Positions 42,581 through 50,927 of a DNA stretch of 64,000 bases are shown here, in pieces. Origin of the DNA: an uncultured Bacteroidia bacterium (GTDB lineage Bacteria > Bacteroidota > Bacteroidia > J057 > CALAJH01); assembly GCA_937922655.1 (NCBI GenBank), contig CALAJH010000016.1, positions 1-64,000 of the forward strand. The letters run 5' to 3'. The translations under genes were made by a program, and so were the position numbers. Below the pieces are notes generated by a model that saw only the letters and a program-made list of their open reading frames with translations, made no database searches and had not been told where the DNA came from. Position 1 is the stretch's first letter. Each line of letters starts with the position of its first letter.

Positions 42581-43276
42581 TTATTTTCCGCCCGCTTGTA
42601 CGAGCAGATTTTTGGTTTGTTGGCAATACTGAGTGGTTACGCAACCGACGCGGGCAAGGGGCGTTTTTCCCTGTGCGTCGAGGGCGTTGACGGCCGCGCC
42701 TTTGGACAAAAGAAATTTTATCGCCTCGACGTCCTCCATTTGCGCGGCCAGATGAAGCGGGGTGCCGCCTTCGGCGTCGACGGCGTTGATTTTGGCGCCG
42801 AATTGCAAGAGTAGCCGAGCCTCTTCGAGATGTTTGTTGTATATCGCGCAGTGCAGCGGGGTTTTGCCGGCGTATTTGCCGTCGGCGGCGGGGGCGTTGA
42901 CGTCGGCTCCCGCGGTCAAAAGCTTTTTCAGGCCCGTGTCGTCGCCGTTTTCGATAAGTTCGAAGATGTTTGCGGTCGGCAAACCGTCTTCGGGCGCCGT
43001 ACGCGTTTCGTAGCCCTCGAACGTGATAAAAATGATGTTTTGCCCCATTTCCAACTGCTCCTGATGTTTCCACACCTTGCCGTCGGGAGTGCGGGCCTCC
43101 ATCCAGTGGGCGCCGACCTTGGAAACGACTTTTTGACTTTCATTCGCTTTTAGCGTTGCCACCGAGTCTCCGTCTATTTTTAGTATACAGTCGGCATCGG
43201 CTTTTATCGTTACGTAGGCTTTGGGTTGGGCCCAAGTCGCCGTGGGCAAAACGGCGAAAATTATCCATTTCCACAT
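42581..43276 (-). CDS. Exported ankyrin-repeat protein
   Basis: 231 residues from ATG 43276. A short signal peptide (MWKWIIFAVLPTATWA-Q), then a ~75-residue beta domain, then about four ankyrin repeats with G-A-D-V-N-A-P, T-P-L-H-C-A-I, G-G-T-P-L-H-L-A-A-Q and G-A-A-V-N-A-L-D. It should be periplasmic or surface-associated and bind a protein partner. Its stop is 4 bases before the sbcC start, an odd pairing because SbcC is cytoplasmic. The N-terminal signal was inferred by eye. The -7 element just before the ATG gives an almost leaderless mRNA. Confidence 0.85.
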   Translation of the reverse strand: MWKWIIFAVLPTATWAQPKAYVTIKADADCILKIDGDSVATLKANESQKVVSKVGAHWMEARTPDGKVWKHQEQLEMGQNIIFITFEGYETRTAPEDGLPTANIFELIENGDDTGLKKLLTAGADVNAPAADGKYAGKTPLHCAIYNKHLEEARLLLQFGAKINAVDAEGGTPLHLAAQMEDVEAIKFLLSKGAAVNALDAQGKTPLARVGCVTTQYCQQTKNLLVQAGGK

Positions 43277-43702
43277 CGCTAACAAAATTAAATGCGAAAT
43301 TAAGAATTTTTAGGCAAAATTTCGCCTTCAATGCACCGTTTGTCCGGCTTTGGGGTAAAATTCTTTGTTCAAAAACACGCCGACAAACCCCGAACCCGAC
43401 AGGAAATTCCGCGTTGCGAAAAAAGTCGGATTAAAACAAAAGTTAATCTTTCGCATTTAGACAAAAACGTATGGAACGGTCAGAGTACGGCGTTGGCGAA
43501 TTCAAGGCTGTTCATGCCAAGAAAAATCGGTGCGGATTGGAACGATTAGGATATTGAGGTATCGTTTTCACCGTTTCGGGTTTAACGACGCCGATGTATG
43601 TTCCGCTAATTTTAACTTTTGGCATGGGTGCGGAAACAAAGGCGGTAAGCGGTTTGCGTTGTTTTTTATAATTTGCCAATCCAAATATCTCCCGTTTCAA
43701 CC
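43277..43702 (+). other. Intergenic region
   Basis: Non-coding between the divergent ankyrin and TPR genes. It holds the ankyrin promoter at its left end. A TATAATTTG near 43667 is close to the -7 consensus but has one extra base. Otherwise I see nothing. Confidence 0.45.
43283..43317 (-). promoter_or_regulatory. Promoter of the ankyrin-sbcC operon
   Basis: Minus strand TTG at 43317-43315, a 24-base spacer, then TAATTTTG at 43290-43283. The ATG follows after six bases. Confidence 0.55.
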
Positions 43703-45220
43703 ATGCCGAATTCGACGCGAATAATCATTATAATATTGACAACGGCGTTTGTTGCGTACCCGCTTTGCGCCCAAATGGACTCATTGGAAAAGGTTGTTGC
43801 TTTTTCGGCGGTGGATACGTCGAAGGCGCGAAGCCTGTGTCGGCTGTGCGGCCTCAAAAGCGAAAGCGGGCTTTACGACGAGGCGTTGAAAATCGGGAAC
43901 GAGGGTTTGCGGCTGTCGCGTATTTTGAGGGACGACCGGGCGACGGCGGAATGTCACAATCGCCTCGGCAACGTCCATGAAAGTCAGGGAAACTACGCCC
44001 AAGCCCTTGAACACTACCAAAACGCTTTGACCCTGCGACAACAACTTCACGACCGCAAAGGCGTCGCCACGGGCTACAACAATCTCGGCGTAGTTTACGA
44101 CAAACAAGGCGATTACGCCCGGGCGGCGGAATATTACCTCAAAGCCCTAAAAATTGCCGAAAGCCTCGACGACGCCGGAGCCATCGGCTACGGTTACAAC
44201 AATCTTGGCCTCCTCTACCGCCAACAGGGCGATTATCTACGGGCCGTCGAATGTTTTTCAAAAAGTTTGACGACGCTCGAGCGTGCCGGCGACTGGCAGG
44301 GCGTGGCTTACGGCTACAACAACCTTGGCGCGACCTACGAAGTGCAGGGCGACTATCTCCAAGCCGCCGAACATTTCCAAAAAAGTCTGTCGCTTTGCGA
44401 ACAAATCGCCGACTCCCACGGCGTGGCCTATTCAAGATTCAATTTGGCGTTGATCTATCAACATTTGTCCCAACCCGAACGCGCCGAGGAATACTACCTC
44501 AAAAGTTTGGAAATATTCGAGCGCGGAGGCGACAAGGACGGAGTGGCTTCGGTGTGGGGCGGTTTGGCCGAAGTCCACCTTGCCGCAGGACGCATCGTTT
44601 CGGCACGCCGCTACGCCCAAAAAGGCCTTGAACTTGCACGGCAAGTCGGCAATATGCAAACCCTGCGCGACAACGCCCTCACCCTCGCCAAAACCGACTC
44701 CGCCGCCGGAGACTTTCGCGCCGCCCTCGAACACTACAAACTTTTCCATGCTTTCTCCGATTCCATGCGCAACGACGAACAAACCAAAAACATCGCCCGA
44801 CTCGAATCCCGATTTCAATTTGAAAAAGAACTCGAAGAGAAAAAGCGTCAAGAAGAGGTCGCCGCCAAAGCCGAAGCCGAAAAAAAAGAACGTATTTACA
44901 TGTTTCAATCCCTTGGCATTTTTGCGTTCTTGGCGCTCATGATTTTTTCGCTCTTCTTTTTGGGACGGCTCAATTTGCCGCGGTGGACGATAAAAGGTTT
45001 GCTTTACATTTCGCTGATGATGACCATCGAATTTGCCATGATGCTCTTCGACCCACTCAACGAAAAATACTCCGAGGGTTTGCCCGTCTACAAAATGGGG
45101 TTCAATACGGCGTTGGCTTTGGCCATTGGGCCGATGCACCATCTGGCCGAAAAAACATTGACCACCCGGCTGATGAAAACCGCCGCCGAACGCGGCATCG
45201 AAAAATTTCCCGCCGGATAA
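43703..45220 (+). CDS. TPR membrane protein with a conserved C-terminal membrane module
   Basis: 505 residues from ATG 43703, which gives a signal peptide (R-I-I-I-I-I-L-T-T-A-F-V-A-Y-P-L-C-A-Q); the frame opens earlier at 43673. Six or more tetratricopeptide repeats follow with Y-N-N-L-G and Q-G-D-Y units. A charged coiled-coil (E-L-E-E-K-K-R-Q-E-E-V) leads to one membrane helix and then a ~75-residue module with two further hydrophobic segments around F-D-P-L-N-E-K-Y-S-E-G-L-P. In this phylum the same N-terminal plan usually ends in a histidine kinase or DNA-binding domain; here neither is present. The C-terminal module is repeated in the partial gene at 2-253. Function unknown; a signalling or scaffold role is inference. 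Confidence 0.85.
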   Translation: MPNSTRIIIIILTTAFVAYPLCAQMDSLEKVVAFSAVDTSKARSLCRLCGLKSESGLYDEALKIGNEGLRLSRILRDDRATAECHNRLGNVHESQGNYAQALEHYQNALTLRQQLHDRKGVATGYNNLGVVYDKQGDYARAAEYYLKALKIAESLDDAGAIGYGYNNLGLLYRQQGDYLRAVECFSKSLTTLERAGDWQGVAYGYNNLGATYEVQGDYLQAAEHFQKSLSLCEQIADSHGVAYSRFNLALIYQHLSQPERAEEYYLKSLEIFERGGDKDGVASVWGGLAEVHLAAGRIVSARRYAQKGLELARQVGNMQTLRDNALTLAKTDSAAGDFRAALEHYKLFHAFSDSMRNDEQTKNIARLESRFQFEKELEEKKRQEEVAAKAEAEKKERIYMFQSLGIFAFLALMIFSLFFLGRLNLPRWTIKGLLYISLMMTIEFAMMLFDPLNEKYSEGLPVYKMGFNTALALAIGPMHHLAEKTLTTRLMKTAAERGIEKFPAG

Positions 45221-45338
45221 ACAAAATTTTTCCGACGACGTCTCAACAAAACGACGCCGTAGCCGCTTGCGTAACGCATTTTCTTCTCGCAACGCATTCC
45301 CTAAAAACGTGGACTCGCGCCAAACGATGCCGGCAGCC

Positions 45339-45443
45339 CCAAACCGATAACGACGACGATAACAATCGCTCCTCGGGGTAAAATTGTTTACCAATAACCA
45401 ACCGTTTTCCTTAATCGACGCCGATTTTATCGTTATTTGTTTG
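45339..45443. repeat. Intergenic repeat, CAAACCGATAACG / CGTTATTTGTTTG arms
   Basis: Left arm 45340-45352 and right arm 45431-45443 are complementary at 11 of 13 positions. They match the arms at 38115-38169 but are 78 bases apart instead of ~13. Confidence 0.4.
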
Positions 45444-45463
45444 ACACCGAAAAAAACATGGTC

Positions 45464-45490
45464 TTGTGTTTTGTTTTTTTACTAAATTTG
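45464..45490 (+). promoter_or_regulatory. Promoter of the AIPR gene
   Basis: TTG at 45464-45466, a 16-base spacer, then TAAATTTG at 45483-45490. This predicts a leader of about 100 bases before ATG 45597. Confidence 0.55.
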
Positions 45491-45596
45491 AAGCTTCGCA
45501 GGCCCGGTATGACTATGATGCGGACTTCTTAATTCAAATCTATACTTTTAAGCCTGTGAAATTTTTTACGATTGTCGTTAACGCCAACCACCGTTT

Positions 45597-47453
45597 ATGA
45601 ACGAAATAACCTACGAACAATTCAAAGAAGCGTGGCTCGAAGACGTAAAAAAAGACGCGTCCTCGAACGTCGAACTGGGATTGCGTTTTGCGCACAAACT
45701 CGTTTGCGACTGGCTCGACGTCGACCCCGATTCGGGCGACGTAATCATGACCGACGGCAGCGGCGACGGCGGCATCGACGCCGCCATCCTTCAACGCTAT
45801 GCGGAAATCGGCGAAACGGAAAGCGAAGACGTCTGGTATTTGGTGCAATCCAAATACGGAAGCTCGTTCGCCGGGTCCTCGACCGTTTACGACGAAGGCG
45901 TCAAACTCATAGAAACGCTCACCAACCCCAACGTCAAACTCAACGAAAACGCGGCCCAAGTCGTCGAACGCATCCAATTTTTTCTAAAAAAACGCGGTCC
46001 CAAAGACAAATTGTGTTTTGTGATTGCCACCGTGGACGATATCGGCGACGAAGAAAAAGAAGCCCTTGAAAACGTCAAAATCATTGGCAAAGCCAAAATC
46101 GGCTCGTTTTTCGAGGTGGCCGGCGTTTCTATCAACACCGTCTACAACCGCCTCCAAGAGCTCAACGTCGTCGCCCACAAGAAAACCTTTGTTTTGGACA
46201 TCAACGCTTATGGGAGCGACGAACTCATTTTCGGAGCCGTTGGCTTGTTGGAGTTGTATCGTTTTCTTAAACATTATAAAAACGTTACCAACGACCTCAA
46301 TCTTCTTTATGAAAAAAACGTCCGCCAATATCTTGGGTTGAAAAAAGTGGCCAAAGGTATCAGAGACACGCTGCTCAAAGAGCCGGAACGTTTCGGCCTT
46401 TACAACAACGGTATCACGATAGTCGTCGAAGAATGCGAAAAAGTGGAAAACGGTTGGAAACTTACCGCACCTTACATCGTCAACGGCTGTCAAACGACGC
46501 GAACGATTTACGACGTGCTTTCGACGATACTCGAATCGGGCGGCACGAGCAAAAACGAAGATTTTTCTAATTGGCAAGAACGACTGCAAAAAGGATTCGT
46601 GGTTATAAAAATTGTCAAGGTTGGCCCCGGCGGCGAAGAATTGTTGGAAAAAACCACCCGGTTCACCAACAGCCAAAACGCCGTCAGCGAAAAAGACTTC
46701 ATTTCCTTGAGCAACGATTTTCGCCGTTTTAAGGAGGAGATGCAGAAAAAATACGGTATATTTTTGGAAATTCAGCGCGGAGCCAAGGCCGCGCAAGAAG
46801 CCCGTCAAAAGAGTTATCCTTATATCCACCCTTATTACCACGAGTTTGCCAACGCCTTCGACCTGATAAAAACCTACAGCGCGGGTTGGTTGTCCATGCC
46901 CGGCCCCGCCTTTGCCCATACCCCGCCTTTTTCGCCCGGCGGTTCGGTATTTAAGAGACTTACCGAGCCGGGGTCGGATTTCGGCGTCGACGACCTCTAT
47001 GCCGCTTATCGAATTATGAAATACGCCATGGAAAATCATTTCGGCAGGCAAAAAGCCGGCGGACGCGGAAGCACCCGTTTCCTTTTTGTGTTCGTTGTCA
47101 TCGAACTTTTTAAGGAGGTAATGCGACGCTCGGGAATGAAAACGGAAAACAAGGCAATCACCCAAGCAATGATTAAACTTCTCAAAGACGAGGAGTTGAC
47201 CCATCATTTTTTTCGCTTTTGTGCCGAACTCATCGACCAATACACCACCAAAAGCGACAGCGAAATGGACAACTCTTTGTTCAGCGAGCCGCGCTATCTC
47301 GAACACGGCGACCTCAACTCTTATCTCAAGTCCGAATCTTTGGGCAGAGACCGCGATTACACTCCGGGGCTTTTCAATCTCATCGCCGCATTTAAAACCC
47401 AACTTTCGCTGACCGGTTTGTTAAACCAAATGAAAATGCATTTGTTGTCCTAA
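45597..47453 (+). CDS. AIPR-family defence protein with PD-(D/E)XK-like N-terminus
   Basis: 618 residues. The N-terminal part resembles a restriction-type nuclease: G-S-G-D-G-G-I-D-A-A (D61) followed by a strand V-W-Y-L-V-Q-S-K-Y-G with Q84-x-K86, a Q-x-K variant of the E-x-K site. The central and C-terminal part has the AIPR (abortive infection phage resistance) core: L-Y-N-N-G-I-T-I-V, then A-P-Y-I-V-N-G-C-Q-T-T and later F-T-N-S-Q-N-A-V. AIPR proteins are linked to abortive-infection phage defence, often with toxin-like nuclease activity. It has its own promoter with a ~100-base leader and no methylase or partner gene beside it, so it looks like a solitary system. Base composition does not stand out by eye. 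Confidence 0.85.
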   Translation: MNEITYEQFKEAWLEDVKKDASSNVELGLRFAHKLVCDWLDVDPDSGDVIMTDGSGDGGIDAAILQRYAEIGETESEDVWYLVQSKYGSSFAGSSTVYDEGVKLIETLTNPNVKLNENAAQVVERIQFFLKKRGPKDKLCFVIATVDDIGDEEKEALENVKIIGKAKIGSFFEVAGVSINTVYNRLQELNVVAHKKTFVLDINAYGSDELIFGAVGLLELYRFLKHYKNVTNDLNLLYEKNVRQYLGLKKVAKGIRDTLLKEPERFGLYNNGITIVVEECEKVENGWKLTAPYIVNGCQTTRTIYDVLSTILESGGTSKNEDFSNWQERLQKGFVVIKIVKVGPGGEELLEKTTRFTNSQNAVSEKDFISLSNDFRRFKEEMQKKYGIFLEIQRGAKAAQEARQKSYPYIHPYYHEFANAFDLIKTYSAGWLSMPGPAFAHTPPFSPGGSVFKRLTEPGSDFGVDDLYAAYRIMKYAMENHFGRQKAGGRGSTRFLFVFVVIELFKEVMRRSGMKTENKAITQAMIKLLKDEELTHHFFRFCAELIDQYTTKSDSEMDNSLFSEPRYLEHGDLNSYLKSESLGRDRDYTPGLFNLIAAFKTQLSLTGLLNQMKMHLLS

Positions 47454-47586
47454 GCCAATTCCACTCCCCAAAAATAATCGTGCGTAACGTGCAAAGCTCT
47501 GCCCGTTTGCGGTCGGCTTGCGTTTGAGCATTGGGCTTCGGCGGCGGAAAAAACAATTATTTTTTAAAAAAGTTTGAAATTTATTT

Positions 47587-47614
47587 TTGGATTGTCGAAT
47601 AAAAAGTATATTTG
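47587..47614 (+). promoter_or_regulatory. Promoter of the FIST gene
   Basis: TTG at 47587-47589, a 17-base spacer, then TATATTTG at 47607-47614. ATG 47644 is 29 bases downstream. Confidence 0.75.
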
Positions 47615-47643
47615 CCGCCGGTAATACGCCTATAACAACGACG

Positions 47644-48771
47644 ATGAAAGTAGAACAGTTGGTTTGGGAAGAGGGCTGGAAGCATGTGGCGGGTGAAGAG
47701 TTGGGTTCGGACGCGGATTTGGTACTGCTTTTCGCACAGCGGGAACTGCTCGAAGACCCCAAATATTACGAAGACCTGCGCGGGCGCTACCCCTCCGCCC
47801 ACATCGCGTCAATTTCGACTTCGGGCGAAATCGCGTTGACCGAAGTGAACGTGGGTACGCTCACGGTTACGGCCATCAAATTTGCGGCTACGCCCATCCA
47901 AACGGCGGACGTGGTCTTTTCCGATTACCCCAACAGCTTTGAGGCGGGCAAGGCGCTGGCGGCAAAAATTCCTCACGAGGGCTTACGCCATGTTTGTATT
48001 TTTTCCGACGGCCAGCACGTCAACGGTTCCGAACTTATCAAAGGCATCAACGAGGCGATAGGTCGGCAGGTGTCGGCTTCGGGCGGCTTGGCCGGCGACG
48101 GCGCCCAATTCACGCGTACGCTTGTGGGCCTCAACGCGCCGCCCGACGAAGGCAAAATCGTCATCATCGGCTTTTACGGCGACAAAATCAAGGTCGGCTA
48201 CGGTTCCAAAGGCGGCTGGGAACCCTTCGGACCCGTACGTAAAATCACCAAGGCCGAAGCCAACGTCCTTTACGAATTGGACGGCAAGCCCGCCCTCGAC
48301 CTTTATAAAACCTACCTCGGCGAAAAAGCCGCCGAACTGCCCGCCTCCGCCCTGCTTTTCCCCATCCTCATCAACACCAATGGCGTTACCCTCGTGCGAA
48401 CGGTCTTGAACGTCGACCCCGAAGCCAATTCGATTACTTTCGCGGGCGATATGCCCGTCGGCTCGACGGCCCAGCTCATGAAAACCAACTACAACGACCT
48501 CGTCGAGGCCGCAGGCGAAGCCGCACAAGAAGCCAAAGCCCAACTCGGCGGCGACGAACCCCGGTTTGCGCTTTTGGTCAGTTGCGTCGGACGGCGTTTG
48601 GTACTCAACCAACGCGTGGACGAGGAAGTCGAAGAGGTACGCAACATTTTTGGGGACAACACCGTCATGGCCGGTTTTTATTCCTACGGCGAACTTGCGC
48701 CCGGTACGGCCATGGCCCCGTGCGAACTCCACAACCAAACCATGACCATCACCGCCTTTTCCGAAAATTAA
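47644..48771 (+). CDS. FIST-domain sensory protein
   Basis: 375 residues from ATG 47644; earlier in-frame codons overlap the promoter. The N-terminal FIST_N region contains I-A-S-I-S-T-S-G-E-I, S-D-G-Q-H-V-N-G-S-E-L and S-G-G-L-A-G-D-G. The FIST_C region carries L-L-V-S-C-V-G-R-R and the end M-A-G-F-Y-S-Y-G-E-L-A-P with P-C-E-L-H-N-Q-T. FIST domains are predicted to bind small ligands, possibly amino acids, and are often fused or adjacent to kinases or diguanylate cyclases; here there is no such fusion. It is cytoplasmic, with no signal or membrane segment. Confidence 0.9.
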   Translation: MKVEQLVWEEGWKHVAGEELGSDADLVLLFAQRELLEDPKYYEDLRGRYPSAHIASISTSGEIALTEVNVGTLTVTAIKFAATPIQTADVVFSDYPNSFEAGKALAAKIPHEGLRHVCIFSDGQHVNGSELIKGINEAIGRQVSASGGLAGDGAQFTRTLVGLNAPPDEGKIVIIGFYGDKIKVGYGSKGGWEPFGPVRKITKAEANVLYELDGKPALDLYKTYLGEKAAELPASALLFPILINTNGVTLVRTVLNVDPEANSITFAGDMPVGSTAQLMKTNYNDLVEAAGEAAQEAKAQLGGDEPRFALLVSCVGRRLVLNQRVDEEVEEVRNIFGDNTVMAGFYSYGELAPGTAMAPCELHNQTMTITAFSEN

Positions 48772-48788
48772 CCCTTTCAACCCGGTTG

Positions 48789-48813
48789 CGCCGCCGCCGA
48801 CGGGCGGCGTTTT
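48789..48813 (+). terminator. Weak terminator after the FIST gene
   Basis: GC stem CGCCGCC/GGCGGCG (48789-48795 with 48803-48809), seven-base loop, followed by only four T residues just before the anmK start. Confidence 0.35.
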
Positions 48814-48815
48814 GC

Positions 48816-49919
48816 ATGAACGACGGAAGCTTCAACGGCGCGAAAAACCGGTTTGTCGGCTTGGGCATGATGTCCGGCACGTCGCTCGACGGTCTTGACT
48901 TGGCGGCGGTCGAATTTGTTTTCGACGACCGTCGATGGACGGCCCGGATTTTGGCGGCCGAAACCGTCGAATACGACGCGTCGTGGCGACGGCGTCTGAG
49001 TTCGCCTCCCGCGAGCGCCGAAGAGTACGCCAAACTCAACGTGGACTACGGCCATTGGCAAGGAATGCAGGCGCGAAGTTTTATTTTGCTCAACGACTTA
49101 AAGCCTGATTTTGCCGCCTCGCACGGCCACACCGTTTTTCATCAACCGCACCGCCATTTCACCGCCCAAATCGGCGACGGCGAAACGACGGCCACCCATT
49201 TGCCCTGCGTTTTCGTTACCGGTTTTCGCAACAAGGACGTGGCGCTTGGCGGGGAAGGGGCGCCGCTCGTACCTTTCGGCGAAACGGCGCTTTTTCCCGA
49301 ATATTCGGCGTTTTTGAACTTGGGAGGCATCGCCAACCTGACGCTCGTCGGCGTCGAGGGCACGGCCAACCGCCGCAACCTCGTCGCTTTCGACGTCTGT
49401 GCTTGCAACCTCGTTCTCAACGTACTCGCACGCCGCATCAACACCGACTACGACCGCGACGGCAACGCGGCCGCAAACGGAAAACTTTTGCCCGAAGTGT
49501 TGGAAAATTTGGAGCGTTTGGCGTTTTACCGCTTGCCCGCGCCGCGTTCGCTGGGACGCGAATGGGTCGAAGCCGAAATATTGCCGCTCTTGTCCGAAAA
49601 TTATCGGCCCCAAGACCTCATGCACACCTACTGTGTTCACGTCGCCGAACGCGTCGCCGACGAATATCAACGCTACAACCGGCCGGGAAACGGAATCATG
49701 ACCACGGGCGGCGGTGCGTTCCACAAGTTTTTGACGGAGCGGCTATCGGAAAAAATACCCGTTGTTTTGCCCGACCCGTTGTGGATTTCGTATAAAGAGG
49801 CGGCGATATTCGCGTTTTTGGGATTGATGCGCCTTTTGGGGCACGCGAACGTTTTAAACGCCGGTACCGGGGCGCGCAAAGCCGCCGTTTCGGGCAGCGT
49901 CCATTTTCCCGAGGCTTAG
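48816..49919 (+). CDS. anmK: Anhydro-N-acetylmuramic acid kinase
   Basis: 367 residues from ATG 48816. It phosphorylates and opens 1,6-anhydro-MurNAc to MurNAc-6-phosphate in murein recycling. The ATP-binding start G-M-M-S-G-T-S-L-D-G-L-D, A-S-H-G-H-T-V-F-H-Q-P, F-L-N-L-G-G-I-A-N-L and T-G-G-G-A-F-H are AnmK signatures. The frame extends upstream into the FIST gene and is not coding there. It may be transcribed with the FIST gene (44-base gap, weak stem between). Its 3' end overlaps the convergent lgt stop by four bases. A murein hydrolase activator gene nearby fits a wall-turnover theme. Confidence 0.93.
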   Translation: MNDGSFNGAKNRFVGLGMMSGTSLDGLDLAAVEFVFDDRRWTARILAAETVEYDASWRRRLSSPPASAEEYAKLNVDYGHWQGMQARSFILLNDLKPDFAASHGHTVFHQPHRHFTAQIGDGETTATHLPCVFVTGFRNKDVALGGEGAPLVPFGETALFPEYSAFLNLGGIANLTLVGVEGTANRRNLVAFDVCACNLVLNVLARRINTDYDRDGNAAANGKLLPEVLENLERLAFYRLPAPRSLGREWVEAEILPLLSENYRPQDLMHTYCVHVAERVADEYQRYNRPGNGIMTTGGGAFHKFLTERLSEKIPVVLPDPLWISYKEAAIFAFLGLMRLLGHANVLNAGTGARKAAVSGSVHFPEA

Positions 49920-50725
49920 GCGCGCTTCTTTTTTAACGAACGCAACCATATCCACAGCCCAAACGCAATCACCGGAATACTTAGTATCTGTCCGGTATTG
50001 ATAGGCAGGCCGAGCGTGTAGCTTTCTTGGTTTTCCTTGAAAAATTCGATGATGAAACGGGCGGTGAAAAGCAGGGTTACGCACATTCCCGCCATGCGGC
50101 CCTCGATGTTTTTGAGGTCGGTTTTGAAATAAACGTACATCAAAAAAACAAAAAGTACGATGTAACTCAGGCCTTCGTAAAGTTGGGTGGGGTGTCGGGG
50201 AGGGCCTGAACAGTCGGAACCCCGGGCGTTGACGTACTCGAAGGCCCACGGAAGGTCGGTAGGCACGCCGCAGATTTCCGAGTTCATGAGGTTGCCCATG
50301 CGCACGAAAAACGCCCCCAAGGCCACGACGATCACGAAACGGTCGGCCAACCATAAAAATCGCATGCCCGGCGTCGATTTGACGTAATACGTCATATACG
50401 CGACGATGCCGATGGTTGCGCCGTGGCTTGCCAATCCCCCTTCCCATATGCGTAAAATCGCGGCAGGGTTGTCTACAAAATAGTACCGGGGGTCGTAAAA
50501 CAGGCAATGGCCCAAGCGTGCGCCCACGACGATGGAAACTATCATGCCGACGACCAACTTGTCGAGTTCTTTGGCCGTTTTGCCTTCGATTTGAAAAATT
50601 TTCAACATGATATAGTGGCCGAGCATGAAGGTCATGGCAAAAAATACGCCGTACCAACGCAAGGCCCATCCGCCAAAATCAAAAATGACCGGCGATGCAT
50701 CCCAAACGATGTGGTTGAACAACAT
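49916..50725 (-). CDS. lgt: Prolipoprotein diacylglyceryl transferase
   Basis: 269 residues from ATG 50725. It moves a diacylglyceryl group from phosphatidylglycerol to the lipobox cysteine of prolipoproteins in the inner membrane. About seven helices are visible, with G-G-L-A-S-H-G-A, R-M-G-N-L-M-N-S-E-I-C-G (the Lgt signature) and H-P-T-Q-L-Y-E. A TACTTTTG element (50760-50753, minus strand) may be its promoter. Several predicted lipoproteins in this window would be its substrates. It is divergent from the DUF4292 lipoprotein gene. Confidence 0.95.
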   Translation of the reverse strand: MLFNHIVWDASPVIFDFGGWALRWYGVFFAMTFMLGHYIMLKIFQIEGKTAKELDKLVVGMIVSIVVGARLGHCLFYDPRYYFVDNPAAILRIWEGGLASHGATIGIVAYMTYYVKSTPGMRFLWLADRFVIVVALGAFFVRMGNLMNSEICGVPTDLPWAFEYVNARGSDCSGPPRHPTQLYEGLSYIVLFVFLMYVYFKTDLKNIEGRMAGMCVTLLFTARFIIEFFKENQESYTLGLPINTGQILSIPVIAFGLWIWLRSLKKKRA

Positions 50726-50913
50726 GGATAGGTTTTTTGCCGCAAGATACGACAAAAGTATCAACGTCGGCCGGTCTAGGGCGTAAAGTTGTTGTTGGCA
50801 TAGCGTTCTTTTTTATTTTCATGGATCGTCGGGTTTGGCCAATTTTTTTATTGATATTGTGCGTTGTGCTTATGTTTTGCTTACCGGCACGTTTCCGGTA
50901 GACAAAAAATACG

Positions 50914-50921
50914 TAAATTTG
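50914..50921 (+). promoter_or_regulatory. -7 promoter element before the DUF4292 gene
   Basis: TAAATTTG matches TAnnTTTG. ATG 50928 follows after six bases. The -33 position holds only a TTT. Confidence 0.5.
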
Positions 50922-50927
50922 CAAATC

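Larger units (their letters stand above)
45221..45596 (+). other. Intergenic region with repeat arms and the AIPR promoter
   Basis: No gene. It contains two arms related to the hairpin at 38115-38169, a small stem GGTAAA/TTTACC at 45377-45392, and the promoter of the AIPR gene. Confidence 0.5.

Noticed and set aside
45984..47402. 472-codon minus-strand frame opposite the AIPR gene
   Set aside because: Phenylalanine/valine-rich shadow; the AIPR motifs are on the plus strand.
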